DNA from: Tamarix chinensis
Taxonomy: Eukaryota > Streptophyta > Magnoliopsida > Caryophyllales > Tamaricaceae
NCBI GenBank assembly: GCA_030549775.1
Contig: CM060171.1
Span: 142,508,859 to 142,572,858 of the forward strand
Direction of reading: 5' to 3'
Length of the DNA stretch: 64,000 nt
Every line of letters starts with the position of its first letter. The first letter of the stretch is position 1. Shown piece by piece: positions 25,301 to 37,949 of the stretch. Below the pieces are notes generated by a model, which was not told where the DNA came from, did no database searches, and saw nothing but the letters and a program-made list of their open reading frames with translations. A program made the translations under genes and the position numbers.

Positions 25301-27226
25301 TATACAATCTAACATGCTCCCTTTTTATCAATCAACACAAGAACTACATATATTATATTAAACAACATATATCAAGCATAATAACATGTTAAAAAAACTA
25401 ATGTGCTAATATACGTTATCCATGTATTTAAGTGAGATTTAACGATTACCTTAATTCCCGCAAAATGAACCTTATCGGTATTCCGGTTAAAAGTTCAAGA
25501 TTTGATTAGCAAAACTAATAACTAAAAATAATATCAAGATTTATTATATTAGAAATAAGAAAAATCAAAGTATAAGACTTTATAATACTTAATTAATCAA
25601 ATAATTAAATTATAATATTATTATACCTTAAAATTTATTAAACAAAAATGACTAAGGCATGCAGCAACAACTCATCTTGCTCATGCAACATGAACTGCAT
25701 GCAAAACAAAAGGAGAGAGGTTCGAAGTTGGATGAAAGGAAGGAGAAATGGGCTATTTTTGGGTTGGGGATTTGGGCCTAGGAAAAAGAGCATGTGGAGG
25801 AGGATTTGAGGCAAAGGAAGGGTGTAGAGGTGGAGAGGGGGTGTAGGGGTGGTTGGGGATGGGTTGATAACGGCTAAGGGCGGCGACAGTAAGGCTGCAA
25901 ATGGGGGATGCTGAGGTGAGTTGAGGTGGAGGGGTTGAGAAGGAGGGAAAAGGGAGGGAGAAAATAAAGGCTTGCGGGTGGTGGTTTTGGCCAAATGAGG
26001 TTCGAGGGTGGTAGAGGGGGTTGCAGGGATTAGTTTGGTGGCTCAGGTGGCGGTAGAGGCAGTGGAACGACGGTGAAAAGGGGCGGTGCAGGGTGGCTAA
26101 CGGGAAGGGAGAAAAAGAAGAGGAGAGGAAGAAGGAGGTTGTGGGGTGGCTCGAAGGGTGATGTGATGGTTCAGGGGTGAGGTAGAGGGTGGTAGCGGTG
26201 GTGTAGGTGGCTAGTGCGGCGGTAGCTGCGGTGGAGCGGGGCGGCGAAGCAAAAATAGGGTGAGAGATGGGAGGAGAAGAAAGGAAGAAAAAGAGAGTCG
26301 AGGAGGCATGTGAGGCTCGAGAAAATAGCAGGATGAGGTAGGGAGGGAAGAAGAAAACAAAGTGGAAGAGAAAGGAGGGGATAAGGTGGCATGGTAGGGC
26401 AAGGGGGAGAGGTAAGGGAAGGGAGTTGAGGGAGGGAGGGAGGAGAAGAGGGGTATGTGCAAGGAGAAGAGAGGGGGAGGTGGGGCCGGGATAGGGTAGG
26501 AAAACGACGAGAGAGAGAGGGATTAGGGGAAGTAATAGGGGGAGAGGGTTGTAGGTGGGGTGGCAGAGATGGTTGAAGTTGTCGGGTTTTGGCGCCAGTG
26601 AAAATGGAAGAAGAAGAAAGAAAGAAGGGGAGGAGGCTGGTGCATGCAGGCCGGTCGAAGGGGAAAAGGACGCAGGTCAGCCTGGTTGGGGGAGAAAGGA
26701 AAGAAAATAAAGTAAAGGGAAGGGACGGGCCGGGCGATGTACGCGCATGGGAGAAGGAGAGGGAGGACCTTGCGACCCAGGTGCGAGGGTAGGGGGAGAG
26801 GCAGGTCGGTCGACGGCCCAAAGGAAGAAAAAATGAAGGAGAAAGAAAAGAGGAAAATGAGAAGGAAAAGGGAAAAGGAAAAAAAAGGAAAAAAGGGATA
26901 AAATAAAATAATTTAATTTATAAAATAATAAAATACAATATTTTTGGGTAATAAATTTATTTAATAATATAATATATATAATATAATTAAAATATAAGGG
27001 TTTAAAAAGGATAATTTTAGTAAAACAATGGTTTGTAAAATTATTTAAATAAAAAGAGTATGATAAAATAACAAAATATTTATTTTAATTTATTAAATAT
27101 TTATATCCAATTTTATATACTTAAAAATCCCTAAAATAATTATATTAAATGGATTTAAAAGCTAAATTATCCCAAATAAAAGTTATTTATTAAATTATAG
27201 GCTTTTTAAAATTTCAGAGGATTACA
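22369..27226 (+). mobile_element. inner long LTR-like element nested in the outer one, 4.86 kb
   Basis: It starts TGTAACACCCCCAAAATTCA and ends AAATTTCAGAGGATTACA, matching the termini of the other family members. The flanks are GAAAAA (22363-22368) and GAAAAA (27227-27232). Internally: CCGGTGG repeats at 23030-23345, an ATTACC-rich repeat at 24150-25040, and a purine-rich GA/GGTGG block at 25650-26900. No retroelement protein is encoded, so it looks like a solo LTR. Confidence 0.75.
24150..25040 (+). repeat. degenerate ATTACCAAATTACCC tandem repeat
   Basis: The motif AATTACCAAATTACCCTTT recurs dozens of times with spacers such as TAGTTGGTTA and CTCCATTATCATA, giving higher-order units of roughly 60-70 bp. 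No coding. It lies inside the inner LTR-like element. Confidence 0.8.
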
Positions 27227-27546
27227 GAAAAAAGGAAAAATAGGTGGGTTGGGGTTATTATAATATTTTGGTATTTTGGGATATTTAAAAATAATAATAT
27301 TTCAATAAAATAATATTTAATTCCCTTTTTAGGCTGATTTAGGATTTTTGAAAGATTTTTCCTAAATTTCATTTTAATTAGCAAAACACTCTAATTTTTT
27401 CAATTAAATTATTTATTAGTTTCCTCTTGATTTTTCCCTATTTAATCCCTCTTATTTTAATAAAATAATTTATTTAATTAATTTTCATAATAAATCCTTA
27501 ATTGTCTATAATTCTTAAAATTAGGGTTTTGGGGTATTTCAGAGGC

Positions 27547-29960
27547 AGTAACACGATCATGGCCTTTGTTGACATATTTGAATAAAAAACTTGATAGAGT
27601 GTGATTGATTACACCACTCGACATTAAGATGAGCACTGTACTTGAGCAACAAATAACAATTGTGAGGAACAATAAATCTATTACCAGGAGGAACTCCATG
27701 CTTCTCCCTTGTTATCCCATTATCTCGTCACTTGTACATAGGATGCCCATCATCGTCAACGATTGTTGATTCGATGATTTTTTTGGGGAAGTGCTTAGAC
27801 CATCCGACATGCAAAGGGAACTCCTTCTTGCAGCACCGCATGGTCTATGTACCATATATTTTTGAACTGCTTTGTAATATGCTAAATCAATGTTACTATC
27901 TACAATTTTAGCCAAAATGATTTTATTAATATCATTCCCCATTGGATATCTATCTTGCGATGTAAGAAATTATAATATATATGCATGTGGCAACCTACAC
28001 TTCTAGAATTCAATTATATATATAATTGCAATTGAAATAACATACAGACCTATGTCAACAAATCACACCGTAATTTAATATGTAATCAAAGTTAAAAAAC
28101 AAAAAATGAAATCTTACTTGATTTAATTGTTCCAAATATCTTGTTTGTGCGAACATATATTATAAGAAAATCTAAGTTCAATTTAAATACACGACTAATA
28201 ATGTTTGGAAAATCATCAACCTCAATACCTCTTTTTTCAACATAACGACCTATTTCTAGCCATTTTGTATTGCAATTAAATGTGATGAAAATGTCAGGAT
28301 AACCAACCCATCTACAAATTGCCATAGTGTCTTAATAGTTCTTAATCATATATCTAACACCACCGGTGAATGATGATGGTAGAATAACTTACTTTTCCTT
28401 GTGTGGATGGATCTGTCTCACCCTTTAATATTGCATATGTCGGTCCACTATATAATTCACAACGCGGTTGTTTGTGATGTAACTTAATGTATGTCAATCT
28501 AGAAGTCTCGACCATAATATGTGCGACAACAATAAATTGTTGGAGAAATCTCATAGAAGATAGTATAATCGATGACTCAAACTCTCCTTCATGAAATGAT
28601 AACAAAAATAATCAATTGTGTTTATATTCATTTGACCACTTTGCTTAATTTCCCCATGACACGTTAACAAGATGTCTTCTCCGTAACCATCTTTACCATA
28701 TGGAAATCGTAGAGGATATTATAGCCCAAGATATGAAGCATACAATTGGTTAATGCATTTTAGCAAACCTGTTTTAGTTTCAACCAATATATCTCAATCA
28801 CCTAATAATGCATCAATGCCACCAACAATTAATCCAATAACTTCAGAACTAGTAGGTAGATTATACATTCTTCCATCACCAGTCCTTTTTCCAATTAGCT
28901 TCAACTTTACATTAGAATAACCCCCTTTTCTCAATTTTTTCTATGACCATTCTAAATGATTTGGCCAACACATTATTATCATCAAGCATCATCTTCAAGT
29001 CATAAACAATGGATGTATGGAGGTTATGCAGTGTTTTATTATCCCTATACCAAATATAGTTATAACATATTATAAGAAACATTTGATCATTTTCCCTATA
29101 CCAAATATGAATAATAAATAATCAATTAGAAATGGTTGTTATACAAATCACCTAACAAAATTGACTATATTTTGAACTTCATTTTCCGTGTTGTAAATGT
29201 AAAGTTGTGCAGATTTAAGAGTTGAACCTTCAGGTGACAATATGATTCCCATAAGATGATAATTTTGGGTATGTAATCTAGATAATGGAGGAGAGATTTC
29301 ATTGTTCAAACTCTTATCATCTTTTTCTTCAATGGATGCGAAACAAAATATGTTGTTGTAAGATCGGATATTTTGACTGTACTGTTTGCTTCTATTATTA
29401 TGTAAATATAATAGGTCGTGCAATAATTATGGAAGATTTCTCATCGTCAGAGGTTGAACTTTTCCTTACATAAAGAGTATTCTAAATTTTAAGATGATTG
29501 ACTTTTGCACATTCTTTCTCCATACCAAACAAATGAATTATAAAAATTGCATCTATATGTTAGATCTCCAATATCCAAATAATCTACACGTACAATAAAA
29601 GTAATGTCAAATACCAATAGTTTTTATTTGCATATCAATCTTGAAAAATTATATTTTTCAAAAAGCGGATTTGAATAAATATCTTCGTATGTACCAAATG
29701 ATGGTGTTCCATTGTTGTATTCTAATTCATCACCTACGAACAATTAAAATATCAACCATTAAATAATGTGTCATTATCGTTATATTTATTCCTATATTAT
29801 GAGTAATGTGTATATTGTGACAACAAAATGCTTATTGAAAAATGAAAATGCTAACTTTCATTTAATTGCATTCGTTCACCTATGGTGGGGGTATGAAAAT
29901 CTTTCTTAGAATATACTCACACATTATTGAATTTTAATAAATTGTCGATACCACTTTTAT
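27547..29960 (-). pseudogene. Helitron Rep/helicase, N-terminal half, broken
   Basis: Continuation of the Helitron gene on the minus strand, upstream of the helicase half. Recognisable pieces in order: NIRSYNNIFCFAS, RLHTQNYHLMGIILSPEGS and AQLYIYNTENEVQNIVN near 29150-29390; NNVLAKSFRMVIEKI near 28970; the pre-Rep block YIKLHHKQPRCELYSG and GETDPSTQGK near 28400-28500; AICRWVGYPDIFITFNCNTK near 28320-28260; YMVHRPCGA near 27840; and FLFKYVNKGHDRVTAS ending at the insertion point. In intact relatives these blocks form the Helitron-like N domain and Rep. Frameshifts and stops make it inactive. A possible N-terminal exon opens near 30243 with MDTNHVFNPF, but this is weak. The upstream limit is approximate. 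Confidence 0.87.
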
Positions 29961-30309
29961 TTTATCCGTAAGATGTAGGTATCATATTGTTGTATGTGTT
30001 TGAACTTTCGATACTTGATGCATAATTCATTTGATCGTTGGTAAATTCCAATTTATAAGTACAACTTTTAGAGTTACAATCTATATAGAATATAGTTTAG
30101 AATAGTTAATCAAATTTAATAGTTAAGACAATATTCAAAAAAAAAGTTCAATAAATGAGAAAAATAAATTACCATTTGTAATGTCACTAACAGAATATAA
30201 CAATCCCTGAGATTGAAATGGATTGAATACATGATTTGTATCCATGTCTTTTTCTTAGGTTGTTTTCTTCATAGTTATATTTAAATTTTCTACATACAAG
30301 AATAAATGC

Positions 30310-30373
<64 letters not shown>

Positions 30374-30839
30374 ATATATATGTACCAATAACTAAATTAA
30401 ATGGTAAAAAAAGAGAAGTTAATATTTTTTTGAACCCATTGAACCATTTTAAACTATTGTAAAATGGAAGCTTCTAGTATGTTTTATACTATATAATATT
30501 AAAAATAATCTTATATAATATCATATCATGTGAAACTAATTTTTAATCATTCCATCACTGTATATATCCATTAAAATTATTTTTCATTTTACCTACAATT
30601 AACCTCTTCCTAGCATTGTTTTTTAATTATTTTCTTCAAAAAAGTATGAAAATACTTTATCATTATCTAAGTGTATTTCACTGAATTTATTTCATCAAAT
30701 ATTAGTATGTAGGATTGCGGTTTTAGGTACGAAGAATCCAAACTTCCTTTTTCTAAATTAATAAACTATCATGGCTATGATTATAAAAAAATCATGTTAT
30801 GTTTTTAAAAAAATTGTCATAAGTTAAAAGAAATATTCA
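29961..30839. other. AT-rich spacer with (AT)n microsatellite
   Basis: Non-coding AT-rich DNA upstream of the Helitron remains. It includes a nearly pure AT dinucleotide run at about 30316-30382, and then leads into the 562-bp satellite. No other feature is visible. Confidence 0.6.
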
Positions 30840-33680
30840 ATATCATTTAATGGAAGACGTTAATGAGTATCAATATAATAAGAAATTATTAGTATTTTTA
30901 TAGCATACACCACACATCATGATAATAGTTTATTTTAATAATTTCCTACAATGTAAAAAGAAATTAAAAAAAAATGTAATTAAGAAGACATTTCTTATAA
31001 ATGAATGTATGATATATTGTAAATTTAATATAAAATTGAAAAGAAAATATTCCCCATAACGTTCCAAATCTAGTTCATAATGTTTTGAGAAAAATTGTAT
31101 AATTATATTTTATATTATTGATGAAATGTAATAAACTTTATAAATATTGTTTAAGTATCAATGTAATAAAATTAACTTTTTTATAGTTAGGTAAAAAAAA
31201 GTAAAATTATATTCTATATTAATGCTTTTATATCATGCATCATAGTCATGTTTTATTTTATTAAATTTCTACAACATAAAAATATATTCAACATAAATGT
31301 AATTAAGTAAAATCAATATGTTAGTAATAAGTGCTTAATTTTCTGTTTAATTTTGGTTCTCTAATTTGCAATAAGTAAAACTAATTAAGTAATTTAACGT
31401 ACTTTCTGATATTAAAATTTCAATTGAGTATAAATATAATAAGAAATGATTAATATTTTTATAGTATATACCACACATCATGATGATAGTTTATTTTAAT
31501 AATTTCCCGCAACATAATAAGATATAAAAAATGTAATTAATAAAACATTTCTTATAAATGAAGGTATGATATACTGTAAATTTAATGTAAAATTGAAAAG
31601 AAAATATTTCCCATAATGGTCCAAATCTAGTTCATAATGTTTTGAAAAAACTTTTATAATTATATTTTATATTATTGATGAAATGTACTAAACTTTATAA
31701 ATATTGTTTAAGTATTAATGTAATAAAATTACATTTTATTTTAAGTTAGGTAAAAAAATAGTAAATTAAAATTTTACATTACTTTTTTTTATACCACACA
31801 TCATAGTCATATTTTATTTTATTAAATTTCTACAACATGAAAAGATATTCACCATCAATGCAGTTAAGTAAGATTAATTTGTTGTTAATAAGTGCTAAAA
31901 TTTTTGTTTAATCTTGGTTCTCTAATTTGCAGTAAGTAAAACTAATTAAGTAAACTAATATACTTTCCAAAATTAAAATTTGAATTGAGTATCAATATAA
32001 TAAGAAATATTTAATATTTTTATAGTATATACTACACATCACGTTGATAGCTTATTTTAATAATTTCCTGCACTTTAAGAAGAAATCAAACAAAAATGTA
32101 ATTAAGAAGACATTTCTTATAAATGAAGGTATGATATATTGTAAATTTAATGTAAAATTGAAAAAGAAAATATGTCCTATAATATTCAAAATCTAGTTCA
32201 TAATGTTTTGAAAAAAAATGTATAATTTTTTTTTATATTATTGATGAAATTTACTAAACTTTATAAATATTATCAAGTATCAGTGCGATAAAATTACATT
32301 TTTTTATATTTAGGTAAAAAAACATAGTAAATTTAACTTTTATATTAAATTTTTTATACCAAGCATCATATTCATATTTTATTTTATTAAATTTCTGCAA
32401 CATGAAAAAATATTCAACATAAATGTAGTTAAGTAAAATTAATAAGCTAGTACTAAATGCTAATTTTTTTTGTTTAATTTTGGTTCTCTAATTTGCAATA
32501 AGTAAAACTAATTAAGTAATTTAATGTACTTTTTGAAATTACAATTTGAATTGAGTACCAATATAATAAGAAATGATTAATATTTTTATAGTATATACCA
32601 CACATTATGATGACAGTTTATTTTAATAATTTCTTGCAACATAAGAAGAAATCAAACAAAAATGTAATGAAGAAGACATTTCTTATAAATAAAGGTATTA
32701 AATATTATAAATTTAATTTAAAATTAAAAAATAAAATATTTCCCATAATATTACAAATATAGTTCATAATATTTTGAAATAAATATATAATTATATTTCA
32801 TATTATTGATGAAATTTACTAAACTTTATAAATAATGTTTAAGTAACAATGTAATTAAATTACATTTTGTTTTTTGTTAGGTAAAAAAATATTAAATTTC
32901 AATTTTATATTAATTTTTTTATACCACACATCACAGTCATATTTTATTTTATTAAAATTTTGAAACGTAAAAAGATATTCAACATAAATGTAGTTAAGTA
33001 AAATCAATATGTTAGTAATAAGTGCTAAATTTTTGTTTCATTTTGGTTCTCTAATTTGCAATAAGCAAAACTAATTAAGTAATTTAATGGACTTTTCGAA
33101 ATTAAATTTTCATTTGAGTATCAATATAATAAGAAATAATTAATACTTTTATAGTATATACCACACATCATGATAATAGTTTATTTTAATAATTTATTGC
33201 AACAAAAAAAAGAAATTAAACAAAAATGTAATTAAGAAGATATTTCTTATAAATGAAGGTATGATATATTGTAAATTTAATGTAAAATTGAAAGGAAAAT
33301 ATTTCCCATAGTGTTCCAAAATCTAGTTCAAAATGTTTTGAAAGAAATTGTATAATTAAATTTTATATTATTGATAAAATGTACTAAACGATATAACTAT
33401 TGTTTAAGTATCAATGTAATAATATTACATTCATTTATAGATAAGTAGATAAAATAGTAAATTAAAATTTTATATCAATTTTTTAATAGCATACGTCATA
33501 GTCATATTTTAACTTATTAAATTTATGTAATATGAAAATATATTCAACATAAATCTAGTTAAGTAAAATTGATATGTTACTTATAAGTGCTAAATTTTTG
33601 TTTAAGTTTCATCTTAATTAGCTTTTTAATTTTGTATAATGTATAACTAATTATAATTAACAATTAATTTAATTAAAAAA
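30840..33680. repeat. AT-rich satellite, about five units of 561-566 bp
   Basis: Anchor AATATAATAAGAAAT recurs with its AGAAAT at 30881, 31442, 32003, 32569 and 33132, giving periods of 561, 561, 566 and 563. Other blocks recur at the same spacing: GGTTCTCTAATTTGCAATAA at about 31353, 31915, 32481 and 33045, and ACATTTCTTATAAATGAAGG. Units differ by substitutions and short indels. No open frame of note. The first unit lacks the GGTTCTCTAATTTGC block. Confidence 0.9.
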
Positions 33681-34641
33681 ATTTGCCTAATCACATAACT
33701 ATCCTTCATTATAAGAGGTGCTATGCATAAGAAAGAAGATGGAAAGAAATTAATCGGTGACCATTTGTACTAGATGGATCAAGTCTGTTCGTCTGGCTTC
33801 GATCCATGTCACACCAATTGAAAAATCAACGTCGTTTGTCATCAATGTGGACTAATCTTGGTCATCCATATTGTTTTCCATGGATCGACCAAACAAACAC
33901 AAATTCATCAAGTTGTAGTCGTTAGATACATTCAGCTAAGATCCATCGTTTGTCTCCTGACCCTCTATCCAGTCTGACAAACACATATCAAGATAATATC
34001 AACCGTTGATATGGTACTACTTAAACTATGGTCGTTGAGGATAGTTGAAACTACAATCATTGTCGTATCAAATCTATCGACACTAACAATAAATCTCGAC
34101 CATTGCATTTAAAGAAAAAAAGAATCTTATCTGTTTGCTTTACTAACCCTAGTTATAACTTTCATACTCAGTCAGTTGCCTATTTCATGATTAACAGATC
34201 GAAGTTTCTCAAGAGGCACTAGAAGAGAAGACTTTTGCTCGACTGTCAATTCTTCCATAGCGGCCAAGAAAAAATTAGACTACTGTTGTTCTCTCTATGG
34301 TTCCATCCCTTTCCTTTAAAACAATCTTGTTGAAAAATTCCACCTTGAAACAACAATTTCCTTTCAACAATTGGTAGATTAGTTCAATATTCTCGAATAC
34401 CATACGTTAATGATAGGTATAAGAAAGTCTTTGGTAATATATCATCCAAACATGATTTTATGACGCAGTAAAAAAAAAGATAGATTCCATTGGAAAGATA
34501 TTACAAAAACATGTCTATCCTACTTTATTATCTTAAGACACGTTAACTACATCCATATAAACACAAAATTATTCATGATTTCTTTAGTCACATATTTCAT
34601 ATCCATCACTATTCATAGTACAACAAATAGGTATGAAATAT
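33681..34641. other. unassigned spacer
   Basis: Less AT-rich than the satellite. It contains GATCCAT/ATGGATC motifs (33770-33970) but no reading frame or element end that I can identify. It may include the 5' end of the Helitron, which I could not define. Confidence 0.4.
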
Positions 34642-37405
34642 TGTAACACCTTAAATTTTACTACTGAAAATTTTCAATATGTAGTAGAAGTATATAACTA
34701 GATTATTGGATGTTAGTGTCGTAACTGACATAAGTATGTTTTACCATACCATCTTTATACCGATCACAAGGCTAAATCTATTCATAATAAAACAAGGTAT
34801 TTAGGAATGAGAGAGGCTTTTATAAATACAAATATAAGTTTGAAGATTAACTTTGGGTTACAATATTATAATACAAACTAACGGATACCATTGATCAAAT
34901 AGTTCAAAAGGTATACGGGTAAAAACATTATTCAAATAATATAAATCTTCGCCCAAGCATCCCGTACAAATAAAATATCACTCATCCCCACACAATATAT
35001 CAAAAGTAGCTAAATCGTTCAACTAGTTCTTAAAGACCTACACAAAAGCATCAAGGTCTTCTACTCATGGGAATGGGCATCGCCCATATAAAGGATTGTC
35101 AACATGCTACGTACTAAGTAAGATAACTATACTATTGAGTCAGGGATACAGATAAATATAGACATTTATAACAGATGATAAGTACATATACAATTTATAA
35201 ATCTTGTAGGGTAATACTGATACAGGGCTTTTTATTAGATATAACCATTTTCATTATTTTATTTACATTGAGTTCGGGGACCCTACTATTCTTAAACAGG
35301 TGGAACAATATGAAACACTTCTCTAGGACAATACACATGAGCCACTATTATCATCTGGTGGAATGAATCCATAAAAACACTTTATTAGGGTAAGACACTC
35401 CCAAGCCACTATTATCATCCAGTGGAAAGGTTCTGAAAAAAATCACCTTGGTCTTGATTCACATACTATTCTACTTTAAATCATTAATATCTTATCCAAT
35501 AGGTTACTCGAATTATATTATTATTCACGTTGAGTATAAGGTTCCACTATTCTTACTTCGGTGGAACGGACTGAAGCACCTCTTAGGGATAACAAACCCG
35601 ATCCACTATTATCATCCGGTGGAATGGATCCATAAAAGTCCCTTCTTAGGACAAAATGCTCCCAAGCCACTATTATCATCTGGTGGAATAAATTTAAAAA
35701 AATCACCTTGGACCAACTCACATGATTTTCACTTCAAATTATTAATGTCTTATTCATGATTTATTCATAGGCATATAACACATTAAAACGGGTAAGCACA
35801 TCACGCAGTTCATAAGATCATTCTCTAGAGTTAAGATCCTTATTTTCCATAAAACCTTAATTTCACACTTTTGTCATAACTTTTCTTTTGCTACTCTTTT
35901 AACCACCAAAACTTAGTACTTGTTCCTCAAATATTATTATCAACATACTCAAATATCAAGGCCAAACTCTAATATATTACATATATGATAGTAACCCTAT
36001 CCCAAAAGTTACTACTTCCTAGGACTAGAAACCATAATTTCACAAGTCAATCATAACTTTTTATGCAGAGCTCAAACACTTAACATATTTAATATGCATT
36101 CCCAAAACACTAATATTAACAACATATTTAATTTTCATGGTCTAACTCTATTTTTTTGCACATGTAATAATAACCTCCTCGTTTTAGTGTTATTATTCCC
36201 AAATCAAACCATTTACATACTTTATTTAAACTTTGGAAATTCACGACCATCCTAAACACTTTATATAAATTACTTAGCACATTTGGATTATACAACACCT
36301 TAAAATACCATGATTTATATATTTAACCCACTTTGACCAAAATGCCCTCATCGGTAACATAACCCTTATTTCATACAAATATTTTGTGTTTAGTAATATT
36401 ATTTCCAAAATCTAAATTTTTCTCTAAAGACCTTACCATAATCACTTCACATTAATCATACTATAAATAAAACCCATGATACAACCATATTTCGCACCGA
36501 AGGCTTTTCCATATAAAATAACAACATCGCATGAACTTTACTCACTATTTTCCTATCATATAATATCAACCACATATCATAGTATCAACAATCATATACT
36601 AGTTCACGTAATCACAATAACATGGTATAATATAAAATCATGTATAACACTTACCAATCAAATACCCTAAACTATGACAAGTATCATTACAAAATTGGCT
36701 CCGGTCTCTAAGCCCGCAAAAACCTATTCCACCTCTTCCGGGACCACAGGAAAATCACCTAAGAAAACCATAATAAAACATCGGTAGGATTAAACCACCT
36801 AATTAAGTGAATAGTTAAGGAAATAGAAGGGTGAAGGGAGTAAGGAAACCGAACCAAATATGGGTATTGTTTGGGAAGAACTTGCGTAACCAAGCAAATG
36901 GGGAAAACCACGGGAAATGGAGGGTGAGCAATGACTCAACCTACCGTTACTAAAGAAGGTGTAATGGTGGAGGAGGCCGAACAAGAGGTGCGGTGTGGTA
37001 AGGTTGGAGGTGTTGAAATGAAGGAGGGGTGTTGTCGTTGTTGCTGCCGAAATGGAGGGGGAGGCTCCAACTAAAGTTCCCAAAGTTGAGTAGGGAGCTT
37101 TGACCAATGCTAAAAGAGTAAAGAGGGTTAGGATGCAATGAAATTGTTATGGCAAGAAAGGGAAAAGGGAAAAAAAATGTTATGGTGGAGTTAGCAGAAG
37201 AGAAGTGGTTAGTTTTGGCTATTTTGGACAATGGTAGTGGTGATGTTTGGCATAGGTGGTCGAAGGTGGTGAGGAAGAAATGGAATAACGTGGCGTGTTG
37301 GTATGTTTTTACGATGGGAAAGAGGTGATGAAGGAGGGTAAATTGTGTTGTGTTGGTTGCAAAAACAAAAGGGGGAGAAGAGAGGTGGTAACATTTATTA
37401 TCGAG

Positions 37406-37440
<35 letters not shown>

Positions 37441-37884
37441 ATGCTACAGAGATAGGCGAAAGGTCCAAAGGGAAAATGTTCAACCCCAACCCTCATGCAT
37501 AAGAGATGGGAGGTGATGGAAGTAGGGAATGGTTTGGCAGGTGATAGAGAGTAAAGGGCAAGTAAGCATCGTCTGTGGATAATGTTCCAGGCAATAAGAA
37601 GGGGAAAAAGAAGAATGAGAGGGATCGACCGAGAAGGAAATGAAAGAAAAAAGGAAAAGTGAGTAAATAATATGGTTTAATATTTTTAATTTTTGGTTAT
37701 AACAAGATCAATATAATTTAAGTTAAGATAATTTGGTAGATTAATTATCGATAAATCGAAATTAAGTTAAATTCTAGGGTTGGAGAATTAGGATAAGGTG
37801 GAAATATTTATTTCCAAAGATTAGGATTATGCTACAATATTAATTACTTGAGATTAGGGTTAGCTAAAAATTTGGGGTATTACA
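34642..37884 (+). mobile_element. solo LTR-like element, TGTAACACC family, 3.24 kb
   Basis: Begins TGTAACACCTTAAATTTTAC, ends AAAATTTGGGGTATTACA, and has a perfect 5-bp duplication AATAT (34637-34641, 37885-37889). It holds the family's palindromic box (35101-35115), hairpin repeats CCACTATTATCATCCGGTGGAA at 35290-35690, a conserved TCTAAGCCCGCAAAA...CCACCTCTTCCGG block near 36705, and a purine-rich block at 36820-37660 with a (GT)n run at 37408-37438. No gag-pol. Confidence 0.82.
37408..37438 (+). repeat. (GT)n microsatellite
   Basis: About 15 uninterrupted GT units within the purine-rich part of the LTR-like element at 34642-37884. Confidence 0.9.
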
Positions 37885-37949
37885 AATATAGTTTGCAATT
37901 ATACGATATCTTTTACTTTTGAAATTATATAATATATTGATCTGTTAAC

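Larger units (their letters stand above)
16285..27541 (+). mobile_element. outer long LTR-like element of the TGTAACACC family (with nested elements)
   Basis: It starts AGTAACACCCCAAAATTCAC (first base changed from TG) and ends GGGTTTTGGGGTATTTCA. It is flanked by GAGGT (16280-16284) and GAGGC (27542-27546), a 5-bp duplication with one mismatch. It interrupts the Helitron gene exactly: removing it and one flank copy rejoins the reading frame. Layout: family start, palindromic box at 16808-16822, CCGGTGG hairpin repeats at 16990-17345, then nested and inverted relatives, and the end segment 27227-27541. No gag or pol is visible. Without the inner element it is about 6.4 kb. Confidence 0.75.

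Noticed and set aside
26171..26821. 216-residue minus-strand open frame rich in S, P, L
   Set aside because: Same cause: GA-rich DNA in the inner LTR-like element. No start context, domain or conservation is visible.
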